Shown: positions 35,701 to 44,872, numbered from the stretch's first letter. The stretch: DNA of 64,000 bases from Phycisphaerales bacterium (GCA_020847375.1 JADLCB010000019.1:186001-250000), one strand, 5' to 3'. Numbers and translations: made by a program. Notes: generated by a model not told the origin, from the letters alone.

Positions 35701-38184
35701 CAGCAGATGCAAACCAACCGCCTGTAATGTCCCATCAGCCAATCGCGTAATCTGCGTGCGCGGGCGGGTTGCCCGAATCTTCCCCACGCTTGTTTTTCCC
35801 GCAGAAAGTTCAATGTCATCGACCGTCAGGGCATCAAGTCCCAGCAGTTCAGACTGGCCGTCGATCAGTGCCAGTTTGGTTATGGATGCTTGAATCTGCG
35901 TGTTGCCGTTTTGCGATCCGATGGAAGCATCGGCGTGCAGGCGCAATGCCCCGTCATGCAGCACGGGTTCAAAACCAACTGGCCGCAGATAGGGTGCCCA
36001 AGCCTGGCCGGAAATACCATCGGCCAGCAGATCGAGCTGGGCAACCAGAGCGTCAGCCTGCGAGGCGAGCGTACCGTTGATTTCAAAACGATTCAGTCCT
36101 TCGGTCGATGCCCAGAGGCGCAATGTGCCGGGATGGGCACTTGGGCTGGCCAAGTTGGGATCAAGTGTCACATCGCGCAACTCAACGCCAAAATCGTTCA
36201 GGCGCAATTGGTGATGCGGTTCGATCATTTGATCGGATAAATGCACGTCAAGTTCTTTCCAATCCAACGCGCCGATATGCAGCCGCGGCAGAAAGGATTG
36301 CGCCTGCATTGGCGCTGCAACTGCGGACGGGTCAGCAGCAGGCAGCGCCGATGGTGATGCAGGAGTGGGCGCGGCATGGACAGCAGTTGAGCCGAAGGTC
36401 AGGCCCAGCGCTGAAAGCGTGCCATCGGCCTGGCGCGTCAAGCCCAACGATGGCCCGTGGATCTGGATCGAATCGATTCCGATCTGATCGGCGTCAAGAA
36501 CCAGACCTTGTAAATCGATGCCGGCAAAAGAGAACAGTTCCTGACCATCACTGAGGTTGACATTGGAAAGCCTGGCGTCGATGGAGGGGGCGCCATTGGC
36601 GTGGGTTGATAGTTTTCCGGTTAACTCTGCGGTGAGGCGGGCGTCGTTTAGTTGGCTGGTCATACCGCTGGCCAGCAGATACGGTTGAAGTGCGACGGGA
36701 TGAATGCCATCAATCACCAGATTGAACTGGGCTTGTGGATCAGGGGCAAAAGGTGACAGCGAGCCGGTGACCGTTATTTGACGGGCGATGGCGTCCGCCT
36801 GGCCATTCAGCGCCAGTGTGATCGGGGTGCCGGGGTCGGCTGAATCAATGCGGCTGACCTCGATGGAGTTAATGGTCAGAGCTTGCCTCGCCAGAGGTTC
36901 AAACGAATGGTCGGCGAAGCTGGCTGACAAATCTTTGCACTGGATTGCTTCAATGCTCCAGGTGAATGGCGCGGATAATGTCACCGGCGCTCCTGCTGCT
37001 GTTGCTGCTGCGCTGCTGGCGGGCGTTGACGCCGGCGCCGATGGCGCTGCTGGTATCAATTCAATGCCGAAAAAGCGCAATGCTCCCTGCGACGAACGGC
37101 TGGCATGGGCGCGCAAACCGGTCAGCGTGACAGGGGCCAGATGCGCCGTGCGATAATCCAGGGAAGTGGCCTGAAGGTCGATCTGGTCAACCGCGAACGA
37201 TTCCTGATCGTCAGCCGTGGCCCGAAGATTATTCAGCGCCAGTTTGGCTTGTACAGCCGTGGCAGAACCGGCTGCCGGTTCGACATGCAGCGATAGCGTC
37301 ATTCGCGCGGACAGGTCATCGGCGATTGGTTTAAGGCCCAGTGGTTCGAGAATCGAACGAATCTGCCGGGGGCGCAGGCCGCGCATCAGCAGTTCCATTT
37401 GGGCATCGAGATTGCGCCCGTGCGCTTCGCCGACGCCGCTGACCAGTAAATAATCCAGCAGGGGATCGGAGTTGAGCATCAGTTCAAAGCGGGTCTTGCG
37501 ATCAGGTGCGCCCAGATCGCTCAAACGAATGCTCATGCGCAAAGTGGTATCCGCCGCCGGCGAAACCGTGTGGTCGCGGAAGGTGGCATTGACGTGCTGA
37601 AGACGAAAGGCGTCAATACGCAGCGGCGAAGTGAGATCAATTGCCTCCTGGGGGGCTTGGGCGGTAGGCGTCACAGGCGGCGCGCTGGAGTTGGAAGTAG
37701 CTACTGGCGGAGACGATTCGGCGGTGGCTGGAGGCGGAGCCAGAAACGCATCGAGCAGCGGAATGGTTCCATCGCTGTTGCGTTCGATGAGCAAGTCAAC
37801 ACCGTCGGCCTCAGCGCGGTAAACAAGCAGTTGGCCACGCAGCAGCCGCCAGGTGGAAATATCGCCGTCGATATATTCAACATAAACCAGGCGCTGATCG
37901 GCTTGGCCGTGCGGCGTCAGATTCAGCCGCCACAACTGCATGTTCCCCCCGAGCAGCGACAAACCATAACGATCATACGTCAGATCCAGTCCGTAACGAT
38001 CAGCCACTTTGCGCAGCGCCACCGGCAGAAGGAAGATCAGGGCGATGCGCAGGACGATGGCCAGTGTCACCAGGCTGACCAGCGTGTACAGCAGGCGTTT
38101 GCGCCAGCGCCGGGGTTTGCCCGGGGATTTTACTTCCGATTTCTGCGGTGCGGGAGTGTTGGAGGATGAAGAATCTTGACTCAT
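32743..38184 (-). CDS. Giant AsmA/DUF748-type envelope protein
   Basis: An 1813-residue protein with one N-terminal span (about residues 30-55) preceded by a Ser/Pro/Lys-rich cytoplasmic tail. The body consists of repeated AsmA/DUF748-like beta units (LRIDAFRLQHVNATFRD; LTINSIEVSRIDS; LRLNDFGVELRDVTLD; LTLTDFVIANEGAVRLL; LPINSMDVELQGLILG), separated by Ala/Ser/Pro/Thr-rich linkers. The C-terminal part (LELNFAPGDASLSRENDAALAQL, then LTVTIRHELGQDD) matches the end of DUF748 proteins. Such proteins span the periplasm and are thought to help lipid transport or outer-membrane integrity. It is far longer than single-unit AsmA. A lipoprotein gene ends 53 bp upstream on the same strand. Confidence 0.82.
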   Translation of the reverse strand: MSQDSSSSNTPAPQKSEVKSPGKPRRWRKRLLYTLVSLVTLAIVLRIALIFLLPVALRKVADRYGLDLTYDRYGLSLLGGNMQLWRLNLTPHGQADQRLVYVEYIDGDISTWRLLRGQLLVYRAEADGVDLLIERNSDGTIPLLDAFLAPPPATAESSPPVATSNSSAPPVTPTAQAPQEAIDLTSPLRIDAFRLQHVNATFRDHTVSPAADTTLRMSIRLSDLGAPDRKTRFELMLNSDPLLDYLLVSGVGEAHGRNLDAQMELLMRGLRPRQIRSILEPLGLKPIADDLSARMTLSLHVEPAAGSATAVQAKLALNNLRATADDQESFAVDQIDLQATSLDYRTAHLAPVTLTGLRAHASRSSQGALRFFGIELIPAAPSAPASTPASSAAATAAGAPVTLSAPFTWSIEAIQCKDLSASFADHSFEPLARQALTINSIEVSRIDSADPGTPITLALNGQADAIARQITVTGSLSPFAPDPQAQFNLVIDGIHPVALQPYLLASGMTSQLNDARLTAELTGKLSTHANGAPSIDARLSNVNLSDGQELFSFAGIDLQGLVLDADQIGIDSIQIHGPSLGLTRQADGTLSALGLTFGSTAVHAAPTPASPSALPAADPSAVAAPMQAQSFLPRLHIGALDWKELDVHLSDQMIEPHHQLRLNDFGVELRDVTLDPNLASPSAHPGTLRLWASTEGLNRFEINGTLASQADALVAQLDLLADGISGQAWAPYLRPVGFEPVLHDGALRLHADASIGSQNGNTQIQASITKLALIDGQSELLGLDALTVDDIELSAGKTSVGKIRATRPRTQITRLADGTLQAVGLHLLPSDDSSTSTAATAASSSVSNKTVADNQAPSVSADSEPKIARNPSSIFELGQLDVDAAEISFDDQVAGAQLPVTINLGLQKLSTSNDAPAGQLQVLVSLPQTIDRLQINGTLRAALVEQALSLDLTASGIRQGLLKPYLPPHMSIGLDNGQLQAHAEVSSKPNPHGGTSLYAMLSNLRYTDNDQPLLQIARAGTSVSRLDPAGGLIAIDEIVLAGVQADVQRQADGSTQLLGVVLLPASAQHPAEPSAATADNQSAATAAATITTPPAPTTNLPPTTEVLRQFIPEINIQHIDVGVERLSIHNAAHPDAPTLTLTDFVIANEGAVRLLGADPASLPPVHLVVTGQLDPLIQQIHLDTVAAPFANEPTLTMDLNLTGINGQGVIAIAPQLAGRIDPSGLTEGSFTTHLEATARWQRRGPADFNFANGIDISLLMNNIAWRAQPQGPVLLGLNEIHADSIRIQPASSNVVIKELEINKPILNLLRSHDGLHLLGLVYNPAASTAQDSPQVSDQPSTAPTGDDQSALAAASTDAQPAPTAPAGQISASASSGHISINRLLLQDADIRIEDNTVNPAFMLPINSMDVELQGLILGAAPSTDPLRFSLIVGSDKVPLPTRQKGVTVDRELFSQITASGQLTTGPGGSGWIKNSISGFELTGLQGYADQAGVTLSAGTLDTSLDLRLIDADNMKASTKLIITDLSVTEPANGPISRVLILPAPLDIVLAALSGADGSITLPLSVPIHRGQVSGGAIAQAAIGAVGSVIATAIASAPMKVIGGVGALAGLDNSAPVIEPLELNFAPGDASLSRENDAALAQLAELLKRDSSLTVTIRHELGQDDIPRVQERANPSIEQCLELASFLEQRKAKLSESRNIAADQVQIALASGMITDKQAGVPELRRLDQSIARLENGLDQLYDMLRPGSDRQAPRRTRAAALNLGQTRLDAVRMQLSTSGIPDSLSRITMARPQFTTTDGATTGTVKLTVVKQR

Positions 38185-38237
38185 GGATGATGTTTACCGG
38201 TTTTGTTCGATTGATTGGGCGAATCAATCATTGGTTT

Positions 38238-39722
38238 TTATTCTGTTTCAGTGGCATCGAGTGCCTTGCGGCGCTGCTCGGGACTGGCCAGCGGATCGAA
38301 CCCTTTGGGCGCCTTGTGCCGCTGGTTCAACCAGCGCGTTGCGCGGATGCGCGCTGACGGAGAAGCGTCTTCAAGATAGATCAGATTCTCCGTGATCAGC
38401 CGCTGATCCATATCCGCCGGGCTGGTCATGTTCGTGATGACCTGCTCCAGCGAACCGGCCTGGCGTCCAGCTTCACCCGCGGCGCGAATCAAGACGGCTT
38501 GCAGTTCGGACGGTAATTTTTCACTGATCATCAACTGGTATAGGTTATTCAAGGTTGTGCGCTCCAGAGTCGTCGCCAGCGCATTTTGATCATGTTGGGC
38601 TGGTGATAGTGCGTGAATGCTGGCTTGCAGATTCAGAACCAGTTGTTCCAGGATCAAATCATCAGCCACCAGCGCGGTGTCAGCCAGTATCCGGGCGCCG
38701 GATTGCCGCGCCAAAAAGACAGTGGCAGCACGCCGACGACTGGGGTCGGCCATGGCGTCCAGGGCCGTTTTTACTTCCGGCCAATCAGAAAAATCAGGCG
38801 GTTGATCGGGGGTTTCACCCCGGCTGGCGGCGGTTGCTTTTTGCGCAATACCGGCGGTCAGTTCGTTGTATTGGGGATTGGTGCTGGCTGGATCGATCTC
38901 CACTACAACAGCAACAGCGTCAGTGGGCATGCCAGCCAACTTGAAGGGGATGATCAGTGCCAGACGGCGCGACTCGACGGGCTGCGGATCAAACAGCGCC
39001 AGTTCCAGTCGCAGTTGGCGCGGCAGGACTTGCTCGTTATCAACCGGCCCGCGCAGATGCGCCTTCCTTTCCGGCGCTTGCGGTTGATCCTGCAGCGAAG
39101 GGAGCAGCGTGAACCAGTCGTTGAGCATCAGCCCCAGTTCAAGTTCAGAACGGTCAGGGGCATGATAGACCAGCAGGGTGATCGAACGTGAAGTTGGTGG
39201 CGCGGCGACATCTTCAAGTGGATCGCGCAGCGCAAAGGCTGCGGTAATACCCGGCAGGGAGGCAGAATCGAAACTGGAGAGCTGGGCGCTGCGCCCGATA
39301 TCAGGCGGCAGCGCATCCAGCAGGGATTGATTGGCGGAAAGCTCCAGCAGGCGCACACGTGGCAGGAGCTGACCGGCGGCGATAATCAGGGACGAGTTTT
39401 GCGGAGAAACGATCAGGCGCGTCTGGTTGTCAATTGAATCACCCAAGGCAGACAGATGTTCCAGCGCCACGAATGAAACAGAGATCTCCGGCGCGCGCTC
39501 CTGGCTGGGCGCGGTGGTTGCAACGGCTGGCGCTGAGGCGGGCGGTGATACCGGCGCACCAGCAGAAGCCGATGGTCCGCTCAGTGGTGTGCCGCGATAA
39601 TAAGATACGGTGGTTGTGGCGATTGAGCGGGGCAGTTCCTGCGTGGTTTTATTGCTGCGGCAACCCGCCAATGACGCCAGCAGGAGGGCAGCAGAAAAAT
39701 AGTTGCGTAATGATTTTTTCAA
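38238..39722 (-). CDS. Hypothetical lipoprotein upstream of the DUF748 gene
   Basis: A 494-residue protein with a typical lipoprotein signal: MKKSLRNYF, hydrophobic run, lipobox LASLAG-Cys at residue 21. After a Pro/Ala/Ser-rich stretch (about 40-75) comes a mixed domain with no recognised family, and a helical C-terminal third (LILEQLVLNLQASIHAL; LNNLYQLMISEKLPSELQAVLIRAA). The start is TTG at 39722, supported by AAGGAAGGAA upstream. Being co-directional with and 53 bp ahead of the giant AsmA-like gene, it may share its transcript and envelope location. Confidence 0.75.
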   Translation of the reverse strand: MKKSLRNYFSAALLLASLAGCRSNKTTQELPRSIATTTVSYYRGTPLSGPSASAGAPVSPPASAPAVATTAPSQERAPEISVSFVALEHLSALGDSIDNQTRLIVSPQNSSLIIAAGQLLPRVRLLELSANQSLLDALPPDIGRSAQLSSFDSASLPGITAAFALRDPLEDVAAPPTSRSITLLVYHAPDRSELELGLMLNDWFTLLPSLQDQPQAPERKAHLRGPVDNEQVLPRQLRLELALFDPQPVESRRLALIIPFKLAGMPTDAVAVVVEIDPASTNPQYNELTAGIAQKATAASRGETPDQPPDFSDWPEVKTALDAMADPSRRRAATVFLARQSGARILADTALVADDLILEQLVLNLQASIHALSPAQHDQNALATTLERTTLNNLYQLMISEKLPSELQAVLIRAAGEAGRQAGSLEQVITNMTSPADMDQRLITENLIYLEDASPSARIRATRWLNQRHKAPKGFDPLASPEQRRKALDATETE

Positions 39723-39974
39723 ACCCGCGTTCCTTCCTTTTTGAACCCAGCTAAAGTTTAATCATAAAACAGCCATCGCACCTGTGCCAATGTTCAAACC
39801 CGTTCCCGACGCGCCGGTCGCTATCAACGCCGCAGCCCGGCCGGTGAAGCAGGAGGGCATTTGGGCGGCGAAGTGTCACATTGGCGCGATATTTGCGTGC
39901 TCCCAAAACTCGGTTAAATTACTGGTGTTGACGGGATAAGGGATTAAACTTCGGCGATCTTTACTCGGAGAATC

Positions 39975-40643
39975 ATGCGTTACAAAGCCATCCTGCTTTT
40001 TGGTGCACCCGGATCGGGCAAAGGGACACAAGGGAAAATCATCGGGCAGATTCCCGGGTTTTTTCATTCCTCCACCGGCGATATTTTCCGCTCGCTGGAT
40101 TTGCGCTCGGAGATGGGCCGGGTGTTTTGGGAATATGCGTCGCGCGGTGAGCTGGTGCCGGATGAAATCACCATCCGCGTCTGGCGACAGTACATCACAG
40201 GGATGGAATGGGTCAACCAGTTCCACCCGGACAGCGAAGTGATTGTGCTCGATGGTCTGCCGCGCAATGTCAATCAGGCGCGTCTGCTGACCAGCGAAAT
40301 CGAGGTCGTCAAGATTCTGTATCTGCGGGCTGAACCCAACAAGATGATCGAGCGACTGCGCCGCCGGGCGTTGAAGGAAAGCCGCTTTGATGACGCCAAT
40401 GATGCGGTCATTCGCAAGCGCATGCTGACCTTTGAGCGTGACACCCGGCCCGTGCTGGATTATTACCCGCAGGATCTGGTGGTGCGGATCGATGCGATGA
40501 AGAGTCAGATCGAAGTGCTCACCGATATTCTGCCGGAACTGACGCCGATCAAGCATGAGATGGATGCTGCCGTGGAAGCGGCTGATCGCGCGTATGAGCA
40601 GGCGCGTGAGGCTGCAGCGCAAAACGCGGTGGGCAAGTCGTAG
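39975..40643 (+). CDS. adk: Adenylate kinase-like nucleoside monophosphate kinase
   Basis: A 222-residue P-loop kinase that should transfer phosphate between ATP and AMP. Visible are the P-loop LLFGAPGSGKGTQ, the NMP-binding segment FHSSTGDIFRSLDLRSEMG, GELVPDEITIRVW, IVLDGLPRNVNQA, and a short lid RRALKESRFDD. The family usually has GFPRT where this has GLPRN. Beyond about residue 190 is an Ala/Glu-rich helical tail not found in the typical enzyme. A GGAG site precedes the ATG. It is alone on the plus strand; the AAA ATPase gene converges on it, 56 bp away. Confidence 0.85.
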   Translation: MRYKAILLFGAPGSGKGTQGKIIGQIPGFFHSSTGDIFRSLDLRSEMGRVFWEYASRGELVPDEITIRVWRQYITGMEWVNQFHPDSEVIVLDGLPRNVNQARLLTSEIEVVKILYLRAEPNKMIERLRRRALKESRFDDANDAVIRKRMLTFERDTRPVLDYYPQDLVVRIDAMKSQIEVLTDILPELTPIKHEMDAAVEAADRAYEQAREAAAQNAVGKS

Positions 40644-40699
40644 TCAAACCGGGTCACTGGTGCGCCAAAACTGGGGATGACAGCGCGTCGCTGCGCCGG

Positions 40700-42148
40700 T
40701 TACTTGCGGAAAAAAGTATTTCCGCGGGCGCTGTATTTGCTCAGGCGGTCGTTGACATAGAGTCCTTCCAGCAGAAACTCGCCCACGCAAGCCAGTATCG
40801 CCGCATCGTCCTTGTCGAGTTTAAGCTGACCGGCCAGCTTGCGCGCCGCCGGCAGCAATCCGTTGATCGCCTTCATATTGGCCACGAACTCCTGGGCGCT
40901 TAATTCATCGCCGCATGGAAAGGTCAAATTGCCCTGAAACTGCTCGATGATCGTCTCGTAGCCATCGAGGTTGGTCAAACCATTAAAGACGTGCTTGACG
41001 GCTTCGCCGATGAGTGAGTGGATCAACTTGTCCTCGGCAACATGGTCGTCGGCCAGGGTCATTTCGATCTTGCCGCGACAACTGGCGACGAGATGATTCA
41101 AATCGCAGATGCGGGCGACCGTGTATTTTTCGCCCGTGATGATGGCCCGCCGCTCGGCATTGGAGACGATGGTTTCAGCATTGGTGATGCTGGTTCGCAC
41201 GCTCACACCTGACGCCTGGGAAATGTGTGGGCTGCTTCGGGCCTGACGCACCATCTGTTCGACGATTCCCTGCATGAAACGTGGCACGACCACGGCGATA
41301 CCACTGCCCGAATCCCCGTCCTGACGCTGGAGCCAGGCGTTTTGTTCGACGATCTGCAATTCCTCCTCGATCGTTTCGGGATAGTGCGTGCGGATCACAC
41401 TGCCGATGCGGTCTTTCAGCGGGGTGACGATACGCCCGCGGTTGGTGTAGTCCTCTGGATTGGCGCTGAAGACCAGACAGACATCCAGCGCCAGGCGGAT
41501 CGGATAGCCGCGAATCTGAATATCGCGCTCTTCCAGCACGTTGAACAAACCAACTTGAATGCGCGGCGCCAGATCGGGCAGCTCGTTAATGGCGAAAATG
41601 CCCCGGTTGGAACGGGGGATCAAACCGAAGTGCATCGTCGCTTCATCCGATAGATAGCGCCCCTCAGCATGTTTGACCAAGTCCACCTCCCCGATCAGAT
41701 CAGCAATGGTGACATCAGGCGTGGCCAGTTTTTCATGGTAACGATCGGATCGATGGATCCATTCAATTTTGGCGTCATCGCCATGCTCACTGATGAGGCG
41801 CTGGCCGGCTCTGGTTGTGGGGGCGATGGGGTCGTCATTGATTTCCATGTCAGCCAGAACCGGAATCCATTCATCCAGCAGTTCAGGGAGCATCCGCAGC
41901 ATGCGGGTCTTGGCCTGGCCGCGCAGACCCAGAAAAAGGAGGTCGTGCCGCGCCAGAATGCCATTGATAACCTGCGGGATGACCGAATCCCGGTAACCAA
42001 CTATGCCTGGAAAAATATCCTGCGAAGCGCGCAGCCGCGTGATGAGATTGCGCCGCAGCTCATCCTTAACGCTGACAGGACGATAACCGGTTGATTTGAG
42101 TTGACCAACAGTTGCTGCCGGTGGATGAGTCATGGTTGATTGTGTCAT
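40700..42148 (-). CDS. MoxR/BchI-like AAA+ ATPase
   Basis: A 482-residue AAA+ protein related to magnesium-chelatase subunit I and MoxR ATPases. The P-loop reads GLRGQAKTR, with alanine at the last glycine position, and the Walker B equivalent reads GIFAINELPDL, with Asn in place of Asp; both look usual for this subfamily. Later motifs are ERDIQIRGYPIRL and LVFSANPEDYTNRGRIVTPLKDRIG (sensor 1 and arginine region), followed by a helical lid. The ATG at 42148 is used; a TTG six codons earlier is possible. MoxR-type partners usually include a VWA-domain protein, which is not seen here. Confidence 0.83.
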   Translation of the reverse strand: MTQSTMTHPPAATVGQLKSTGYRPVSVKDELRRNLITRLRASQDIFPGIVGYRDSVIPQVINGILARHDLLFLGLRGQAKTRMLRMLPELLDEWIPVLADMEINDDPIAPTTRAGQRLISEHGDDAKIEWIHRSDRYHEKLATPDVTIADLIGEVDLVKHAEGRYLSDEATMHFGLIPRSNRGIFAINELPDLAPRIQVGLFNVLEERDIQIRGYPIRLALDVCLVFSANPEDYTNRGRIVTPLKDRIGSVIRTHYPETIEEELQIVEQNAWLQRQDGDSGSGIAVVVPRFMQGIVEQMVRQARSSPHISQASGVSVRTSITNAETIVSNAERRAIITGEKYTVARICDLNHLVASCRGKIEMTLADDHVAEDKLIHSLIGEAVKHVFNGLTNLDGYETIIEQFQGNLTFPCGDELSAQEFVANMKAINGLLPAARKLAGQLKLDKDDAAILACVGEFLLEGLYVNDRLSKYSARGNTFFRK

Positions 42149-42321
42149 GATAAATATCGGAAACAAAACGGATCGTGTCGCTGGTAATACTAGGCTGGGT
42201 ACGGGGAGAAAGTCAGCCTGTAATCACAGGTTGAACCAGTCAACAGCCGATTTGGATCAATCCGGTAACGGGTGGGATCAGTAATCGACCGGCGCAGCAT
42301 TGAACGGTGGAATCATCCGCC

Positions 42322-42519
42322 CTATTCGCGCGGATCGGGCGGTGGTTCAATGTCCTGCGGTTCCTGGGCGCGCAGCTCGATAAGAATATCCGAGTAGTCA
42401 GCATCATCCAGCTCGAACCACTCGGGAATCTGCCCAACGGTCATCCCCCGACGTTCAGCCAGTTTTTCCAGAACCAGTTGCTTGAGTTCCGGATCAGTAA
42501 TGTGACGGATGCGAATCAT
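42322..42519 (-). CDS. Small hypothetical acidic protein
   Basis: A 65-residue frame (MIRIRHITDPELKQLVLEKL, then EWFELDDADYSDILIELRAQE, and a Pro-rich acidic tail). Composition is protein-like: two amphipathic helices and no rare-codon clusters. It lies 173 bp upstream of the AAA ATPase gene on the same strand. The plus-strand frame that overlaps it looks like a shadow. No family recognised. Confidence 0.5.
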   Translation of the reverse strand: MIRIRHITDPELKQLVLEKLAERRGMTVGQIPEWFELDDADYSDILIELRAQEPQDIEPPPDPRE

Positions 42520-42781
42520 CGTGACACCATCCTTTCCAGTACCGCCTTTATTTTACCAGCCCAAGGCCGGGACGCCATCTGATTTTTTCTTTTGGTTCAG
42601 GGTGGGTGTGAATTACGTTGTTCGGTTAACGGAGCACGATATTTGGTTTTCCGAGGGTGGCGGATGTGTTACAATTAAACCAGTGGATAATGGGCGTGTT
42701 CCCGGAAAGTGTTCACTTCCCGCCGCCGCGGCAAGGATTTGTTTGTCCTGCCCGTTTGGGTTTGGTGCAAGGTGCATCATC

Positions 42782-43789
42782 ATGATGAAACGCAGATTGA
42801 TTGCCCGGGCGCAGTTGCGCTTGGTTGGTTGCTTGATCGTGACAAGTGGTCTGATGATTGGATTGCTGGCCGGTTCGGGCATGGCGGGGGAGATACTGAT
42901 TAAATCGGGTGATAGGATCGCTTTCATGGGGGATTCGATCACGTCGGCAGGCTGGGATTCGCCGACGGGTTATGTGCGCCTGGTGGTCAGTGCGCTGCAG
43001 ACCAATGGTATTGATGTCCAACCGATTCCGGCTGGGGTGAGCGGGAATAAATCCAATGACATGCTCAACCGACTCGATGTTGACGTGATCCAGAAAAAGC
43101 CGGACTGGTTGACGCTCAGTTCCGGCGTCAATGATGTCTGGCATTATCCCGGAGGCATTGCGCTGGATGAATACAAGCGCAACATCACGCAGATTGTCGA
43201 TACGGCGCAGGCAGCGGGTATTCGGGTCGTCATTCTTACCGCGACCATGATTGGCGAAGATCAGTCCAACGCCAATAACCAGAAGCTGGTCGCCTACAAC
43301 GCTTTTTTGCGCGAATTGGCCGGTCAGCGTCATTTGCCCCTGGCGGATCTGTCCGCGCTGATGCAGCAGCAGATTGCGCAGGAAATATCTGAAGGCTGGA
43401 CGCCGGGGCATTTGCTGACGATGGACGGTGTACATATGAATCCGCGTGGCAATGCGCTGATGGCGACGGGCGTTTTGCAGGCGATTGGTTTGGATAATGA
43501 GCAGATTGCCAAGGCGCGCCAAGTCTGGATGGATATTCCCAATGGCTGGTCCGCTGAGTTGAGTTATCAGGTGAAAATAACACGATCATTGACACTGCGG
43601 CAATATATGGCGTTGCAGGAAACAGCGCCCAAAGAGAGCGCCGGCGGTGTTCTAGAGCTGCTGGAGAAGCTTTATCGGGATGATTTTGTCGGTGTTCTGT
43701 CACCCCAGGGGCAGGCGGGTCTGGATGCACTTAAAAATAGGCTGGAACAAAAGTTGGATCAGGATATCCATGAGCGGTTGCAACAATAA
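42782..43789 (+). CDS. Exported SGNH/GDSL hydrolase (first of two)
   Basis: A 335-residue protein with a signal peptide (MMKRRLIARAQLRL, hydrophobic run, GSGMAGE). The SGNH blocks are present: IAFMGDSITSAGWD (block I serine), PAGVSGNKSNDML (block II glycine), LSSGVNDVW (block III asparagine) and MDGVHMNPRGNALM (block V Asp-His). Such enzymes remove acyl groups from polysaccharides or lipids. A helical extension follows the domain (about 255-335). The ATG at 42782 follows AAGGTG; the frame is open further upstream without a credible protein. The next gene, 40 bp on, is a second SGNH hydrolase. Confidence 0.86.
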   Translation: MMKRRLIARAQLRLVGCLIVTSGLMIGLLAGSGMAGEILIKSGDRIAFMGDSITSAGWDSPTGYVRLVVSALQTNGIDVQPIPAGVSGNKSNDMLNRLDVDVIQKKPDWLTLSSGVNDVWHYPGGIALDEYKRNITQIVDTAQAAGIRVVILTATMIGEDQSNANNQKLVAYNAFLRELAGQRHLPLADLSALMQQQIAQEISEGWTPGHLLTMDGVHMNPRGNALMATGVLQAIGLDNEQIAKARQVWMDIPNGWSAELSYQVKITRSLTLRQYMALQETAPKESAGGVLELLEKLYRDDFVGVLSPQGQAGLDALKNRLEQKLDQDIHERLQQ

Positions 43790-43829
43790 TGGCTGATGGT
43801 CTGGCCAGAATAATGGAAAGGATTTTTTT

Positions 43830-44561
43830 ATGATTCGACTCATTGGTATGACGTGCGCGGTGCTGATGATGTTTGGTGTGTCCACTGGTCATGCAGAGAC
43901 TGCGCCAACCACCCAGCCAGTGACCGTGATCCCCGTACCCAATACAAGCCGCCCCCAGGATCACGAGCAGAACTTAAAGCGTATTGCCCAAGGCCCGATT
44001 GGTGTTGCGTTTATTGGCGATTCGATCACGTGGGGATGGGGTGGAGCGGCTGATATCTGGGAGCAATCCTTCGGGCAGTATCAACCGGCTAATTTTGGCG
44101 TTCCCGGCGACCGCACACAAAATGTTCTGTGGCGGATGAATAACGGCGAGTTGGATGGATACCAAGCCAAAGTGGTCGTCTTGTTGATCGGCACGAACAA
44201 TATGGGTAAGGGTAACCCAGCCAAGGATATTGCACTGGGTACGCAGAAGATTATTCAGCTCATTCAGGAAAAACAGCCCCAGGCCAGTATCCTGCTTCTG
44301 GCTGCTTTCCCGCGTGCCAACAAGACGGACAAGGTGCGCCGCGAAGTGCAGGAGTACAATGAAGAGCTGCAAAAACTCGGCGACGATCAAAAGGTGCGCT
44401 TTCTGGATATCGGCAGCCATTTCCTCAGCCCCGACGGGAAACTTTCCAAGGAAATCATGCCGGACTTGCTGCACCTGAGTCATCAAGGGTACGAAATCTG
44501 GGCACAGAACATGGGGCCGGTTCTGGATGAGATGATGCAGTCGCACGAAAATGATGAATAA
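43830..44561 (+). CDS. Exported SGNH/GDSL hydrolase (second of two)
   Basis: A 243-residue protein with a signal peptide ending TGHAE near residue 23 and a short Pro/Thr linker. SGNH blocks: VAFIGDSITWGWGG, NFGVPGDRTQNVLWRM, VVLLIGTNNMG, and LLHLSHQGYEIWA with Asp just upstream (MPDLLHLSH). It resembles PAF-acetylhydrolase-type GDSL enzymes commonly found with carbohydrate genes in planctomycetes. Only 40 bp separate it from the preceding, less similar hydrolase, so the two are probably co-transcribed and may deacylate the same polymer. Confidence 0.88.
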   Translation: MIRLIGMTCAVLMMFGVSTGHAETAPTTQPVTVIPVPNTSRPQDHEQNLKRIAQGPIGVAFIGDSITWGWGGAADIWEQSFGQYQPANFGVPGDRTQNVLWRMNNGELDGYQAKVVVLLIGTNNMGKGNPAKDIALGTQKIIQLIQEKQPQASILLLAAFPRANKTDKVRREVQEYNEELQKLGDDQKVRFLDIGSHFLSPDGKLSKEIMPDLLHLSHQGYEIWAQNMGPVLDEMMQSHENDE

Positions 44562-44603
44562 CCTGCCGCCCGGGTCTCATAGTGATCGGCTGCACAATTG
44601 CTG

Positions 44604-44700
44604 CTAAATCCAGGCGAACTTCACAGGTTCTCCCTGGCGAAGCAGGCCGTCGCTTTTTTTAAAATCTCCCGTTCCATCTCCGCCTGGCATTGGATAATTC
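44604..44700 (-). mobile_element. IS3-family remnant: orfA tail and orfB start
   Basis: Read on the minus strand, the sequence encodes the end of an IS3-type orfA, EREILKKATACFARENL, stopping at 44621-44623, and in the next frame the orfB start VKFAWI before a stop. The A7-G run at 44653-44660 is the kind of slippery site that IS3 elements use for frameshifting. Nothing of the rest of orfB follows, so this is a truncated fragment. The rest of the gap between 44562 and 44872 shows no gene. Confidence 0.72.
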
Positions 44701-44872
44701 TTGGCTGTCTCTCGCGCGCTGTTGATGCAGGCCGGATCGTGGGGTGTGTCAGCCGGCCCCCACCAGTGTACCACCCTCCAGACTCTGGTATGGGCGCGGG
44801 AATCCTACATATGCGGTACGGTGAGACGCGATTTCGATTGTCAGACAAGGCCCGGCGGCGCGTTCGTCCGCG

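Noticed and set aside
42307..42582. Plus-strand frame overlapping the small 65-residue gene
   Set aside because: It lacks a ribosome site and has a composition unlike its neighbours; the minus-strand frame is more protein-like.
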